Below the pieces are notes generated by a model. The model saw only the letters and a program-made list of their open reading frames with translations. It was not told where the DNA came from and did not search any database. From assembly GCA_026005015.1 (NCBI GenBank), contig BPKG01000001.1, positions 62,001-126,000 on the forward strand: a DNA stretch of 64,000 nucleotides. Direction: 5' to 3'. The position numbers were made by a program, and so were the translations under genes. Of this stretch, positions 19,754 to 28,590 are shown in pieces. Within the stretch, counting starts at the first letter, position 1, and each line of letters starts with the position of its first letter. This DNA is from Burkholderiales bacterium (GTDB taxonomy: Bacteria > Pseudomonadota > Gammaproteobacteria > Burkholderiales > UBA6910).

Positions 19754-20626
19754 CGTTCGCGTAAGTTCTTCTCGGATGCCGTGATCGCGCCGGCCTGGGC
19801 GAGAGGCGGGAAGACGCGATTGCGCCCCTGCCCTTTAGCCTGATAGAGCTGCTGATCTGCGGCGCGGATGAGCTCTTGTGCTTCGTTCATCCCCTTGTCC
19901 AGGGCGGCTGCGCCGATGCTTGCCGTGACGCGGATCTCCTGAAGCGCACCCTCCATGTCCACGACGGTGAAGCAGCGGGCGGCGATGACGCTGCGCAGCC
20001 GTTCGGCGAGGGTCACGACGTCCGAGAGGGGCGTATCGGGCGCGATGATCAGGAATTCTTCCCCGCCATAGCGTCCGACCACGTCCGCCGCTCGCGCGGC
20101 GCGAGGAAATCTCGCGCGCTAACTGGTCCAGTACCTGATCGCCGGCCGGATGGCCGTAGCGGTCGTTGAGAGCCTTGAAGTGGTCGATGTCCAGCAACAG
20201 GATCGAGAGGGGAGTATGGTAGCGGCGCGCCTTTGCGATTTCCACGCCCAGGCGGTGGTCCAGGTAACGGCGGTTGTGGACTTGGGTTAAGGGGTCGGTG
20301 ATGTTTTCCTTCTCTAGGAGGTTGACCCGCCCGAGGGCTTGGCTCATCTGCCAGATGAGCCGGGTGACCAGCCAGACGAAGCAGGCGCCACCAAAGAACA
20401 CCCCGGGCGCAATGAGGTCGGCGGTCCGGGCGTTTTCGATGCCGAAGACCAAGGCGTAGCCGAGATAGCCCGCTATGAAGGAGATCACCATGCCAGCCAA
20501 TAGGTGCCAACGGTGCCGCAGCGCCGCGGTGGGGGAGGTGGCCATCAGGCGCTGTAGCGTCGGCAGGCAGGTGGCGAGAATCAGCGCTCCTGCCAGCACT
20601 AACCCGTTCGCCAAGAAAGTTGACAT
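19642..20626 (-). pseudogene. membrane-bound diguanylate cyclase (GGDEF), frameshifted
   Basis: The N-terminal frame (from the ATG at 20624-20626) encodes about three hydrophobic segments, a short coiled stretch and the first half of a GGDEF domain (DPLTQVHNRRYLD, LLLDIDHFKALNDRYGH). After LAREISS the second frame continues with RAADVVGRYGGEEF and ends QLYQAKGQGRNRV plus a tail. Deleting one base near 20098-20102 fuses them, and also restores an RxxD inhibitory site (RAAD) at its normal place before GGEEF. With the frame restored it should make cyclic di-GMP. The last part of the tail is antisense to dusA. Confidence 0.82.
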
Positions 20627-20694
20627 ATCCGCTATCCTTGTGCCGTGAGGAGCCCTCTAGACCTACGCGAACCGGGCTTCAGCCAAGTTTGCAA

Positions 20695-20723
20695 GTCATT
20701 GATTTATCGTTCGATTCAATGAC
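20695..20723. repeat. inverted repeat in the GGDEF/macro-domain divergent gap
   Basis: GTCATTGA (20695-20702) and TCAATGAC (20716-20723) are perfect 8-base arms around 13 bases, with a nested ATCG-TT-CGAT. It lies in the 230-base gap between the divergent GGDEF and macro-domain genes, about 70 bases upstream of the GGDEF start. It may be an operator or a transcript hairpin. Nothing else is recognised in this gap. Confidence 0.35.
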
Positions 20724-20856
20724 GCATCCGCGACACCTGCGCTTTTGGGGGTCCCAGGTCCGTGGGGCTCCCGGGAGATCTAGCGAGACCCGTGCCAGAG
20801 TCCCTGGTCCGGCGCATGCCACGGGGGGTTCGGCACTGGGCAGCGAGGCTTGAACC

Positions 20857-21385
20857 ATGGTGCAGCAACGGATCGAAATCGTCCAAGGCGACATCACCCA
20901 ACAGCCGGTGGACGCCATCGTGAACGCGGCCAACACCACGCTGCTCGGCGGAGGGGGCGTGGACGGCGCCATCCATCGCGCCGCCGGACCGGAGCTTCTT
21001 GGAGGAATGCCGCGCCCTGGGGGGATGTCCCACCGGGCAGGCCAAGATCACCCAGGGATACCGGCTGCCGGCGAAGTACGTGATCCACGCCGTGGGGCCG
21101 GTATGGCACGGGGGCGACCGGGGAGAGGACGAGCTGCTCGCCGGCTGCTACCGCAACGCCCTGCTGCTGGCCGCCCAGCATGGGGTGCGCTCCATCGCCT
21201 TTCCCTCCATCAGCACCGGCGCCTACCGCTTTCCCCTGGACCGGGCCGCCCGCATCGCCCTCACCGAGATCAGCCGCTTTCTCGCGTCCCACGCCTTGCC
21301 CGAACGGGTGATCTGCGTCTGTTTCGACGAGCGGGCCCTGCAGGCGTACCGGGCGACCTGGGCGGCGTTGCAACAGGGGCGCTGA
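20857..21385 (+). pseudogene. macro-domain (ADP-ribose binding) protein, frameshifted
   Basis: The N-terminal frame reads [21 protein letters not shown] then [18 protein letters not shown], the ADP-ribose-binding signature. The frame then breaks near 20998-21001. The next frame supplies [20 protein letters not shown] through [17 protein letters not shown] to the stop. Dropping one T from the TTCTT run joins them as PELLEECR, the expected family sequence. The restored protein of about 175 residues resembles YmdB-type O-acetyl-ADP-ribose deacetylases. As written the gene would make a truncated or wrong product. Confidence 0.82.
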
Positions 21386-21414
21386 ACGCCCCCTGCCGGA
21401 GGGGCTTCCCCCGC

Positions 21415-21420
21415 TATAAT
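21415..21420 (+). promoter_or_regulatory. -10 box upstream of tsaB
   Basis: A perfect TATAAT lies 30 bases after the macro-domain stop. A transcript starting near 21427 would exclude the GTG at 21425 as the tsaB start and favour the TTG at 21452. No convincing -35 is seen. Confidence 0.4.
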
Positions 21421-21451
21421 CCCGGTGCATTGCGGACTCGCCCACGCGCCT

Positions 21452-22141
21452 TTGAACATCCTCGCCCTCGACACTTCCAGCGAGCATTGCTCGGTCGCCC
21501 TCTGGCTCGATGGCGAGGTGCGGGATCTGGAGCGCTTCGCCGGCCAGCGTCACACGGAAATGGTGCTGCCCATGGTGGACGAGCTTCTCGCCCAAGCAGG
21601 GCTCGAGCTTTCCCGACTTTCGGGTATCGCCTACGGCGCCGGGCCGGGCTCCTTCACCGGGCTGCGCATCGCCTGCGGTCTCGCCCAGGGACTCGCCCTA
21701 GGGGCGGGGCTGCCGGTGATCGGGGTGAGCACCCTGGAGGCTCTGGCGGAAGCGTGCGCCGCGCCGCGGGTGATCGCCTGCTTGGACGCCCGCATCGGCG
21801 AGATTTATCACGCCGCCTACGAGCGGGACGCCGCCCGCGGGCGGGAGAAGGGCGCCTGGCGGGTGGTGAGCGCCCCCCGGCTGTGCCGGCCCGAGGACGC
21901 GCCCGAGGTGCCGGGCGTGGGCTGGTGGGGCTGCGGCAGCGGCTTCGACGTGTATCCGCAGGCCCTGGGAAAGCGCTACGGCGCCCGCCTGGCCCAAGTG
22001 TTGCGAGGACGCCACCCCCGGGCCCGGGAGATGGCGATGCTGGCGGCGCTGCGCTTCGCCGCCGGAGAAGGGCGGGATCCGGCCGAGGCCGCGCCCCTTT
22101 ACCTGCGCGACAAGGTGGCCCTCCCGGAGGGGGAGCGATGA
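21452..22141 (+). CDS. tsaB: tRNA threonylcarbamoyladenosine biosynthesis protein TsaB
   Basis: TsaB is the inactive partner that supports TsaD in making t6A37 of tRNA. The 229-residue product starts [16 protein letters not shown] and has the [21 protein letters not shown] block, both family signatures. The TTG at 21452 gives the typical MNILALDTS start and fits the TATAAT upstream; an in-frame GTG at 21425 would add nine residues. There is no ribosome site before either. The stop overlaps rimI by ATGA. Confidence 0.93.
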   Translation: MNILALDTSSEHCSVALWLDGEVRDLERFAGQRHTEMVLPMVDELLAQAGLELSRLSGIAYGAGPGSFTGLRIACGLAQGLALGAGLPVIGVSTLEALAEACAAPRVIACLDARIGEIYHAAYERDAARGREKGAWRVVSAPRLCRPEDAPEVPGVGWWGCGSGFDVYPQALGKRYGARLAQVLRGRHPRAREMAMLAALRFAAGEGRDPAEAAPLYLRDKVALPEGER

Positions 22142-22599
22142 GCGCCGTGGTTAGGGATGAGCCCGTGCTGCGCCCCATGCGCGCGGAGGACGTGGAGCGG
22201 GTGGTCCGCATCGAGCAGGAGATCTACGCCTTTCCCTGGACCCGGGGCAACTTCCTCGACTCGATCCGGGCCCGCTACCACTGCTACCTGTACGAGGCGC
22301 CGGGCGCCCTGGTGGGCTACGGGGTGATGATGGTGGCGGTGCAGGAGGCGCACCTGCTCAACTTGAGCATCGCCTCGAGCTGGCAGCGGCGCGGCCACGG
22401 GCGGGAGCTCCTCGGCCATTTCATGCGCATCGCCCGGGAGCAGGGAGCCCGCACCATGGTGCTGGAAGTGCGGCCGTCCAACGACGCGGCGTCCCACCTA
22501 TACCGCCGCGCCGGATTCCGCATCGTGGGGGTGCGCCCCAACTACTACCCGGCCGAGGGCGGGCGGGAGGACGCCATCCTGATGGAGCGGCCCCTGTGA
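22138..22599 (+). CDS. rimI: ribosomal protein S18-alanine N-acetyltransferase RimI
   Basis: The 153-residue protein is a GNAT acetyltransferase. The acetyl-CoA loop [10 protein letters not shown] and the C-terminal block [24 protein letters not shown] are those of RimI, which acetylates the N-terminus of S18. The tsaB-rimI order is common in proteobacteria and supports the call. Start and stop overlap the neighbouring genes (ATGA and GTGA). Confidence 0.93.
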   Translation: MSAVVRDEPVLRPMRAEDVERVVRIEQEIYAFPWTRGNFLDSIRARYHCYLYEAPGALVGYGVMMVAVQEAHLLNLSIASSWQRRGHGRELLGHFMRIAREQGARTMVLEVRPSNDAASHLYRRAGFRIVGVRPNYYPAEGGREDAILMERPL

Positions 22600-23441
22600 G
22601 CACGCGGCGGCGGGAGGCGGCGCTCAAGGTGCTGGGCCTGTGGCCGCGCTGGCGGCTCAGGCATCAGAAGTCAGAAGTCAAAGGACGGCCGTCCGGAGAG
22701 GAAGCTGCTTCTTTGTCAGTTCAGGTTCCTGTCGCGGAGGCGACGGCGCGGCGGGAGCGGGATTCAAGCCCGCTCCCGCCGCGCCAGCCTGGGGCGTCCG
22801 CGGCGCTGGAGGTGGTGTCCCCGGCGGTTTCCCCGCAAGGCGCCGACCGGCGCAGCCGCATCCTGGGCCTGGACTGGGCGGCCCTCAAGGCCTGCGTGGC
22901 CCAGTGCACCGACTGCAAGCTGGCCCAGGGACGCACCCGGACCGTGTTCGGCGTGGGGGACGAGAACGCCGACTGGCTGTTCGTGGGTGAAGGCCCTGGC
23001 GCCGAGGAAGACGCCCGGGGCGAGCCCTTCGTGGGCCAGGCGGGAAAACTTCTCGACAGCATGCTGGCTGCCATCGGGCTCAAGCGGGGCGAGAACGTCT
23101 ACATCGCCAACGTGGTGAAATGCCGACCGCCGGGCAACCGCACGCCGGCGCCGGAGGAGATGGAGCGCTGCGAGCCCTACCTGGAGCGGCAGATCGAGCT
23201 GATCCGCCCGCGGCTGATCGTGGCCCTGGGGCGCGTGGCGGCCCAGAGCCTGCTCAAGACCGACGCCTCCATCGCCAGCCTGCGCCGCAAGGTGCACCGC
23301 TATCGGGGAACGCCCCTCATCGTGACCTATCATCCGGCCTACCTGCTGCGCAACCTCCCCGACAAGGCCAAGGCTTGGGAAGACCTGCTGTTCGCGGTGG
23401 AAACGATGAAGAAGTTAAAGGCGGGCTCCCTTGACCCTTGA
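22596..23441 (+). CDS. type 4 uracil-DNA glycosylase (Fe-S)
   Basis: The 281-residue protein belongs to the thermostable type 4 (UdgA) iron-sulfur uracil-DNA glycosylases, which start base-excision repair of deaminated cytosine. Motif A is [17 protein letters not shown] (about residues 131-147), and the late motif is YHPAYLLR. Cysteines for the [4Fe-4S] cluster lie in [14 protein letters not shown] and ERCEPYL. The first about 22 residues ([19 protein letters not shown]) and everything after residue 85 look family-like. Between them is a Pro/Ala/Arg-rich linker whose DNA holds a tandem repeat, a palindrome and a 41-base hairpin. It overlaps rimI by GTGA. Confidence 0.93.
   Translation: MSTRRREAALKVLGLWPRWRLRHQKSEVKGRPSGEEAASLSVQVPVAEATARRERDSSPLPPRQPGASAALEVVSPAVSPQGADRRSRILGLDWAALKACVAQCTDCKLAQGRTRTVFGVGDENADWLFVGEGPGAEEDARGEPFVGQAGKLLDSMLAAIGLKRGENVYIANVVKCRPPGNRTPAPEEMERCEPYLERQIELIRPRLIVALGRVAAQSLLKTDASIASLRRKVHRYRGTPLIVTYHPAYLLRNLPDKAKAWEDLLFAVETMKKLKAGSLDP
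22664..22785 (+). repeat. repeat/palindrome cluster translated inside the UDG gene
   Basis: This stretch encodes roughly residues 23-64 of the glycosylase. It holds a tandem heptamer TCAGAAG-TCAGAAG-TCA (22664-22680), the palindrome GGACGGCCGTCC (22683-22694), and a perfect hairpin with 17-base arms GGCGCGGCGGGAGCGGG (22745-22761) and its complement (22769-22785) around a 7-base loop, ATTCAAG. Such G/C hairpins with a GGAGCGGG core resemble REP-type extragenic palindromes, but here they are in frame in a coding region. Confidence 0.75.
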
Positions 23442-23499
23442 AGCGCCGCCCCGGCCGCCCCATTTACCGTTTGCCTTGTTTCGACGCGAGGAGGACTCG

Positions 23500-24111
23500 A
23501 TGCTCAAGCGCCTGGCCGCGATCGTGGCCGTGTTCGGTTCCCTGGCCCTCGGCGGCTGCGGCTACAACACCCTCCAGGCCCAGGACGAGCAGATCAAGGC
23601 TGCCTGGGCGGAGGTCCTGAACCAGTATCAGCGCCGCGCCGACCTGATCCCTAACCTGGTGGAAACGGTCAAGGCTTTCGCCGCCCAGGAGCGGGAAGTC
23701 CTGCAAAGCGTAACGGAGGCCCGGGCGCGGGCCACGGCGATCCAGGCGAGCCCGGCGCTGGTCGACGACCCCGAGGCGTTCAACCGCTTCCTCGAGGCCC
23801 AGGGGGAGCTTTCCTCCGCCCTGGCCCGGCTGCTGGTGGTGGTGGAAAACTATCCCCAGCTCAAGTCCGACGCCAACTTCCGCGATCTCCAGGCCCAGCT
23901 CGAGGGCACCGAGAACCGCATTGCGGTAGCGCGCCAGCGCTACATCCGCGCCGTGCAGGAATACAACACCACGGTGCGCCAGTTCCCGACCAACCTCACC
24001 GCCATGCTCTTCGGCCACCAGGTCAAGCCCACCTTCACGGTGGAAGAAGAGCGGGCCCTGGCGGCCCCGCCCCGGGTGGACTTCGGCACGCCCGCGCCGG
24101 CCGCCCGATGA
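23500..24111 (+). CDS. LemA family lipoprotein
   Basis: The 203-residue LemA-family protein has an N-terminal signal with the lipobox LGGC (Cys about residue 19), so it is probably a lipoprotein facing the periplasm. Family blocks NQYQRRADLIPNLVETVK, YPQLKSDANFRDLQAQLEGTENRIAVAR and the long helices are intact. Function is unknown. The ATG at 23500 has a GAGGAGGA site; an earlier in-frame start would overlap udg and place the signal internally. It forms an operon with two TPM-domain genes, the usual LemA neighbourhood. Confidence 0.9.
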   Translation: MLKRLAAIVAVFGSLALGGCGYNTLQAQDEQIKAAWAEVLNQYQRRADLIPNLVETVKAFAAQEREVLQSVTEARARATAIQASPALVDDPEAFNRFLEAQGELSSALARLLVVVENYPQLKSDANFRDLQAQLEGTENRIAVARQRYIRAVQEYNTTVRQFPTNLTAMLFGHQVKPTFTVEEERALAAPPRVDFGTPAPAAR

Positions 24112-24998
24112 AGCGGGCGCCGGGCCTCGCCGCCGCGCTGTTCCTCCTCGCCGCGCTGGCGGCGCTCCCGGTCCAGGCGCAAGCGCCGGTTCCCGAGCTC
24201 CGGGCTCGGGTGACCGATCTCACCGGCACCCTCTCCGCCGGCGAGCGCCAGGCGCTGGAGCAGCGGCTGGAAGCCTTCGAGAAGAAGAAGGGCAGCCAGA
24301 TCGCCGTCCTTGTGGTTCCCACCGTGCGCCCGGAAACCATCGAGCAGTACGCCATCCGGGTGGCGGAGCGATGGAAGCTGGGGCGCGAAGGGATCGATGA
24401 CGGCGTCCTGGTGTTGGTGGCGAAGGAAGACCGGGAGCTGCGCATCGAAGTAGGCTATGGGCTGGAGGGCGTACTGCCCGACGCCATCGCCAAGCGGATC
24501 ATCGACGAAGTCATCGTGCCGCGGTTTCGCCAGGGGGATTTCTACGGCGGCTTGAGCGCCGGGGTGGAGCGCGTGATCGGGGTGATCGAAGGCGAGCCCC
24601 TGCCGCCGCCCCGGGAAGGGAAACCCCGCCGCGCTCCCTCGGCCGCGGCGCTGGAGTTTCTGTTTGTCGCCGGCTTCTTTCTCGTCACCTTCGGCGGCGC
24701 GGTGCTGCGGGCCTTGCTCGGCCGGCTGCCGGCGGCGCTGGCGGTGGGCGCCGGCCTCGGCCTGCTCGCGTGGTTCCTCCTCGCCTCCGCCGTGCTCGCC
24801 CTCCTGGTGGGGCTGGCGGCTTTCGCCTTGACCCTGGCGGGCGGCGCTCCCCGGCGGGCGGCCCGGGGCACCAGGGGCTGGCCGACGACCGGGGGATTCG
24901 GCGGGTGGGGAGGCGGCTTCAGCGGCGGCGGGGGCGGAGGCGGTTTCAGCGGTGGCGGGGGCGGCTTCGGCGGCGGAGGCGCTTCGGGGCGATGGTGA
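24108..24998 (+). CDS. TPM-domain membrane protein (YgcG type)
   Basis: The 296-residue protein has a cleavable-looking signal peptide (to about residue 26, QAQA), a TPM domain (VTDLTGTLSAGERQALEQRL to RFRQGDFYGGLSAGVERV), two or more hydrophobic segments between about residues 180 and 245, and a glycine-rich tail of FSGGGG/FGGG repeats ending SGRW. TPM proteins are envelope proteins often encoded beside LemA; some bind or hydrolyse phosphate compounds, but no activity is assigned. It overlaps lemA by ATGA. The tail DNA is low-complexity G-rich. Confidence 0.88.
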   Translation: MKRAPGLAAALFLLAALAALPVQAQAPVPELRARVTDLTGTLSAGERQALEQRLEAFEKKKGSQIAVLVVPTVRPETIEQYAIRVAERWKLGREGIDDGVLVLVAKEDRELRIEVGYGLEGVLPDAIAKRIIDEVIVPRFRQGDFYGGLSAGVERVIGVIEGEPLPPPREGKPRRAPSAAALEFLFVAGFFLVTFGGAVLRALLGRLPAALAVGAGLGLLAWFLLASAVLALLVGLAAFALTLAGGAPRRAARGTRGWPTTGGFGGWGGGFSGGGGGGGFSGGGGGFGGGGASGRW

Positions 24999-25504
24999 TG
25001 GACTTCAAACGCCTCCTGCGGCACCTCTCGACCGGGGGCTTCCATCTGCGCAGGCGCTTTCCGCCGACGGCGCTCCAGCGCATCGAGGCGGCGATCCGGG
25101 AAGAGGAGGCGACCCATCGGGGCGAGATCTGCTTCGCGCTGGAGGCGGCCTTGCCCCTGGGGGCGCTGCTCGCCGGGGTAAGCGCCCGGGCGCGGGCGAT
25201 CCAGGTCTTTTCCGAGCTGCGGGTGTGGGACACGGAGGAAAACAACGGCGTGCTGATCTACCTTCTGCTCGCCGACCAGGATGTGGAGATCGTCGCCGAC
25301 CGGGGGGTCTACCGGGTGGCCGGCGCCGAGGCCTGGGAAGCCATCTGCCACGAAATGGAAGCAGCGTTCCGTGAAGGCCGCTTCGAGGAAGGCGTGGTCG
25401 CCGGCATCCGCCGCGTCTCCGAGTTGCTGCGCCGGCACTTTCCCGCCGAGGGCGGTCCCCGCAACGAGCTGCCGGACCGGCCGGTGGTGCTGGGCCCGAG
25501 GTGA
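24992..25504 (+). CDS. second TPM-domain protein
   Basis: The 170-residue protein has a single TPM domain without a signal peptide: RIEAAIREEEATHRGEICFALE, ELRVWDTEENNGVLIYLLLADQDVEIVADRGV and CHEMEAAFREGRFEEGVVAGI. It starts at an ATG overlapping the end of the preceding gene; an in-frame ATG two codons later (24998) would overlap by one base. The lemA-TPM-TPM trio is a recurrent arrangement. It is probably cytoplasmic or membrane-peripheral. Confidence 0.85.
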   Translation: MVMDFKRLLRHLSTGGFHLRRRFPPTALQRIEAAIREEEATHRGEICFALEAALPLGALLAGVSARARAIQVFSELRVWDTEENNGVLIYLLLADQDVEIVADRGVYRVAGAEAWEAICHEMEAAFREGRFEEGVVAGIRRVSELLRRHFPAEGGPRNELPDRPVVLGPR

Positions 25505-25512
25505 ACCCCCGG

Positions 25513-27540
25513 TCAGTTGCCGAAGAGCCGCTTGAAAAAGTCGGTGGGTCCGCCCGTGGACGAGCCCTCCTTGGGCTTTTCCTGGGTGTCCGCTTTGGAT
25601 GCGCCGCCGGTGAGGGCCACCTGGCACGGATTGGGAGGCACCGATTCGAGGAGCAGAGCCTGCCCGATGAGGGAGAGTCCGCCGGTCAAGATGGCCGCGC
25701 CCACCGTGGCCGCTGCGGTGGCAACGCCCCGGGCGTCGGCTTCCACTCGCGGATCGGCCAGCGTTCCCCCCAGGCGCACCAGGCTTGCCAGTTGCCCCGC
25801 GCCGATGCGAAGTCCCGTGACGGCCTTGGGCCGGAAGCCCAGGTCCAGGGTCTCGTCCCGCAGGTTAATGGCGCCGCCGCCGATCACGTGGACCTTGTCG
25901 GTCTCCAGGGCGATGCCGTTGTCGATGCGGGCGATGCCCTGCTGGATGGGAAAGCGCACCACGGCGCACTTGAGTTCGGTGTAGGGTTCCCCCTGGCGCG
26001 CGGGGTTCAGGGCGTCGAACAGCTCGGTGATGTCGGCCCCCAGGTCCAGGGCCCGGGTCTTGACCCATCCCGGCCCCAGGACCACACGCACCTGCCCGTG
26101 CGCGCCGGCCATCAGGCTGCGCAGTGACTCGCCGCTTCCCCGCAGGCTGATCGCCACGTCCGCCTTGGAGCCGGAGACCGCGCCGGGATTTCCCGCCAGG
26201 GCCAGCAGGGTACCCATGTCCAGGCCCGAGCCTTCTAGCCGGCCGTTGACCGCGAGGGTTTTCCCAGAGGCGGCGTCCGCGTTGAGATGGAGTCGGAGAT
26301 CTGACGCCCCCAAGCGGACGCTCACCGGATCGGCGACCATGCGCCCGTTCTGGAAGCGCACCCTTGCCTGGAGCCCTTCCACCGTCTTGCCTTCCCCCAG
26401 GGCGAGCCTGGCCACCTCCAGGGTCGCGTCCCCATGGAGCGCCTGGAGGGCCGCCACGGGAAAGGGCGTGGCCGGAAATACGCGCCCGTCCCTCGCCCGG
26501 GGTTCCCTGTCGGTCTTGGCGGCGATGGCGCGCCGCGCCCCATGGATCTCGGCGAGATCCAGGAGGGGAGAGCTGAGCTTCACGGAAATCTCCCGCCGCT
26601 CGCCGGTGAGGGCGAGCCGCGCCGTCCCCGACAGGGTGCTCTTGCCGATGGCGGCCTGGAAAGGATCCACCGCCACCCGGCCTCCGTTTCCCGTGATGCG
26701 GCCTTCGAGGCGCAGGGGTGGAAGCCGTGGCAGCCCGGTGCCGGCGATCCGGGCGATGGGGGCGAGATCCGGTACCTCGGCCTGCACCTTGAGGTCCATG
26801 CCGTCCAATTGGGACGAGAGGGGCGCCGTCCCCCAGGCGGTGAGCCTGGCGCTCTCCACGGTGAGAGCCAACTCCAGGGGCGCCAGGGCGCCTTGCTCGC
26901 CGAAGGCGAGGGGATTGCCGATCTCGCCCCGCAGGGCGACCGGCACCCCGTTGTAGGTTCCCCGGGCCGAGAGCTGGACCCGCTGGTAGCCGCTCGTGGA
27001 CTCGAAATCCAGCGCCTCCAGGGCCAGCCGGAGAGTGCGCCGGGTGCGTCCGTCCCGGTAGGCGAGGGTGCCCCGGTCGATGCGCACTTCCCGGATCTCC
27101 ACAGGCGGGACTTTGGCCTCCTCTCCCGCCGGCGGCCCGGGCGTCTTGACGTCCAGGACCCAGTTGCCCGTCCCTTTGCCGTTGGTTTCCAGGAGGATGT
27201 CGGGTTCGATCAGCACCAGGCGGTGGAGCACCACGTCCCCGGTGAGGAGGGGCAGCAACGCGAGGCGCACCTCCAGGCGTTTGACCCGCGCCAGGTCCGG
27301 GCGCGACCCCCAGCGGGCGTTCTGGAAGCGCACGCCTTCCACCACCAGGGTAGGGAACAAGGACAGCTTGAATTGGGGCCGGCCTTCGATGGAAAGCTCG
27401 CGCCCGGTGGCCTCCTTCACCTTCGCGGTGGCGAGGGCCGCGTAGCGGTCCAGGTCGATGGAGCGCACCGCCACTGCCGCCGCCAGCAGCAGGAGGGCGA
27501 GCGCCGCGCCAGCGCCGATCAAGAGCTTTTTCGCGCGCAT
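25513..27540 (-). CDS. AsmA family protein
   Basis: The 675-residue protein has one N-terminal membrane anchor (about residues 6-27) and a large periplasmic region. The AsmA N-domain is visible in GRELSIEGRPQFKLSLFPTLVVEGVRFQN and the AsmA-2 C-domain around KVHVIGGGAINLRDETLDLGF. AsmA-like proteins are thought to bridge the envelope and move phospholipids to the outer membrane. The gene is convergent with the TPM operon, stopping eight bases from it. The C-terminus is a low-complexity polar tail. Confidence 0.88.
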   Translation of the reverse strand: MRAKKLLIGAGAALALLLLAAAVAVRSIDLDRYAALATAKVKEATGRELSIEGRPQFKLSLFPTLVVEGVRFQNARWGSRPDLARVKRLEVRLALLPLLTGDVVLHRLVLIEPDILLETNGKGTGNWVLDVKTPGPPAGEEAKVPPVEIREVRIDRGTLAYRDGRTRRTLRLALEALDFESTSGYQRVQLSARGTYNGVPVALRGEIGNPLAFGEQGALAPLELALTVESARLTAWGTAPLSSQLDGMDLKVQAEVPDLAPIARIAGTGLPRLPPLRLEGRITGNGGRVAVDPFQAAIGKSTLSGTARLALTGERREISVKLSSPLLDLAEIHGARRAIAAKTDREPRARDGRVFPATPFPVAALQALHGDATLEVARLALGEGKTVEGLQARVRFQNGRMVADPVSVRLGASDLRLHLNADAASGKTLAVNGRLEGSGLDMGTLLALAGNPGAVSGSKADVAISLRGSGESLRSLMAGAHGQVRVVLGPGWVKTRALDLGADITELFDALNPARQGEPYTELKCAVVRFPIQQGIARIDNGIALETDKVHVIGGGAINLRDETLDLGFRPKAVTGLRIGAGQLASLVRLGGTLADPRVEADARGVATAAATVGAAILTGGLSLIGQALLLESVPPNPCQVALTGGASKADTQEKPKEGSSTGGPTDFFKRLFGN

Positions 27541-27711
27541 AGAGCGAGGGCGAGAGGAGGGCCCGGTGCCCGGAGAAGGGAGGCTATCACGGGCGAGCCG
27601 GCGGATGAGAAGCGGGCCGATGATCGGCCCGGGTCAGGGGATGAGCGTGGCCAGCCCGGACTTCACGAGGGACTCGGGAGGATAGCGCGGGCCGGATGAG
27701 AAATATCCGGG

Positions 27712-28035
27712 CTAGCCCACCCAGGCGTGCTCCAGCACGTCCAGCCGCAGGTCCTGGCTGAAGCGCTGGCCGTCCCCCTCGCAGGTCAAGGTGACGATGT
27801 GCACGCCGGGCTCGGAATAGACGATCTCGTGAGTGAAGGTGCCGGGGAGCGCCACCTCGGCCTCGGCCAGGGTGGCGCCGCCCTCGTCCGTCAGCCGGCA
27901 GCGGGCGCGGCCGCGGCCGTCCAGCAGGGCCTGGACATGGAAGGACTGCCCGGGGCAGCGGCGGTAGACCTGGGGATCCCGGTTGGGGTTGTAGGGAAGG
28001 CGGTTGAGCTTCACCAGTTTCACGAGGGGCTTCAT
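27712..28035 (-). CDS. small beta-rich protein beside the CbbQ/CbbO genes, unknown
   Basis: The 107-residue product (MKPLVKLVKLNRLPYNPN...) is not recognised. Alternating hydrophobic and polar residues (RCRLTDEGGATLAEAEVALPG, EIVYSEPGVHIVTLTCEGD) suggest a single Ig-like beta-sandwich. There is no signal peptide or membrane segment. An in-frame TTG six codons upstream is an alternative start. It is divergent from the small gene that leads the CbbQ region, 88 bases away, and may share control with it. Confidence 0.65.
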   Translation of the reverse strand: MKPLVKLVKLNRLPYNPNRDPQVYRRCPGQSFHVQALLDGRGRARCRLTDEGGATLAEAEVALPGTFTHEIVYSEPGVHIVTLTCEGDGQRFSQDLRLDVLEHAWVG

Positions 28036-28123
28036 ACGGATTTCCCAAGGCAAGGCAAGATGCGTAAAATGAACATATTAGAGAATGCTAATCCTATCCC
28101 ATTTTCCGCCGAGCGTGCGTTCC

Positions 28124-28537
28124 ATGTCCGATCCTAGCTCCCTGATTCAGGCGTTCGAGGAAACGGGTGAGGCCCTGGCCGTCCTGGAGGCCCAGGCCCG
28201 GGAAGGGCGCCTGCCTCCCGTGGGGGAGACCGTGGAGCGCTGCATTGCCCTCGTCAGGGGGCTCATCGTGGCCTATCTCCGGGACGAGGGGTGCAAGCCC
28301 GTGCCTCCCGACGGGGCCGACTTGCTGGAGGTGTGGAAAGTCCTGGTGAAGGGGGAACCCTTCTGGAACACCATCCGGGACAACCTGCGGGAGCTCGTCT
28401 ACTACCGCAACTGCCTGGCCCTCGGACGGGAGGACGCGCTGCCGGCTGTGCCGGAGAAGATGGCGGTGCGCACCGCCCGCCACCTCTACCTCTTCATCAA
28501 GACCCGTTGCATTCGCGAGGGCCGCATAGCAGCATAG
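28124..28537 (+). CDS. small helical protein upstream of CbbQ-like ATPase, unknown
   Basis: The 137-residue product is rich in predicted helices, with a conserved-looking core [36 protein letters not shown] (given here only as a region, about residues 30-75) and a basic end. An in-frame ATG at 28085 would add 13 residues; neither start has a strong ribosome site. It lies 53 bases before the AAA+ gene on the same strand, so a shared transcript and function are likely. No family is assigned. Confidence 0.65.
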   Translation: MSDPSSLIQAFEETGEALAVLEAQAREGRLPPVGETVERCIALVRGLIVAYLRDEGCKPVPPDGADLLEVWKVLVKGEPFWNTIRDNLRELVYYRNCLALGREDALPAVPEKMAVRTARHLYLFIKTRCIREGRIAA

Positions 28538-28590
28538 CGAGAAGGAGCGGTTCGCTCCCAGGACAAGGGCGGTCAAGCCCGACGGAAGCC

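Noticed and set aside
24895-24990. Possible tandem repeat or CRISPR-like array
   Set aside because: It encodes the glycine-rich tail of a TPM protein; low-complexity coding, not an array with spacers.
27614-27710. Two small hairpins (GGGCCGA/TCGGCCC and CCGGAT/ATCCGG) downstream of the 107-residue gene
   Set aside because: Neither has a T-run, and stems of 6-7 bases are expected by chance at this GC content.
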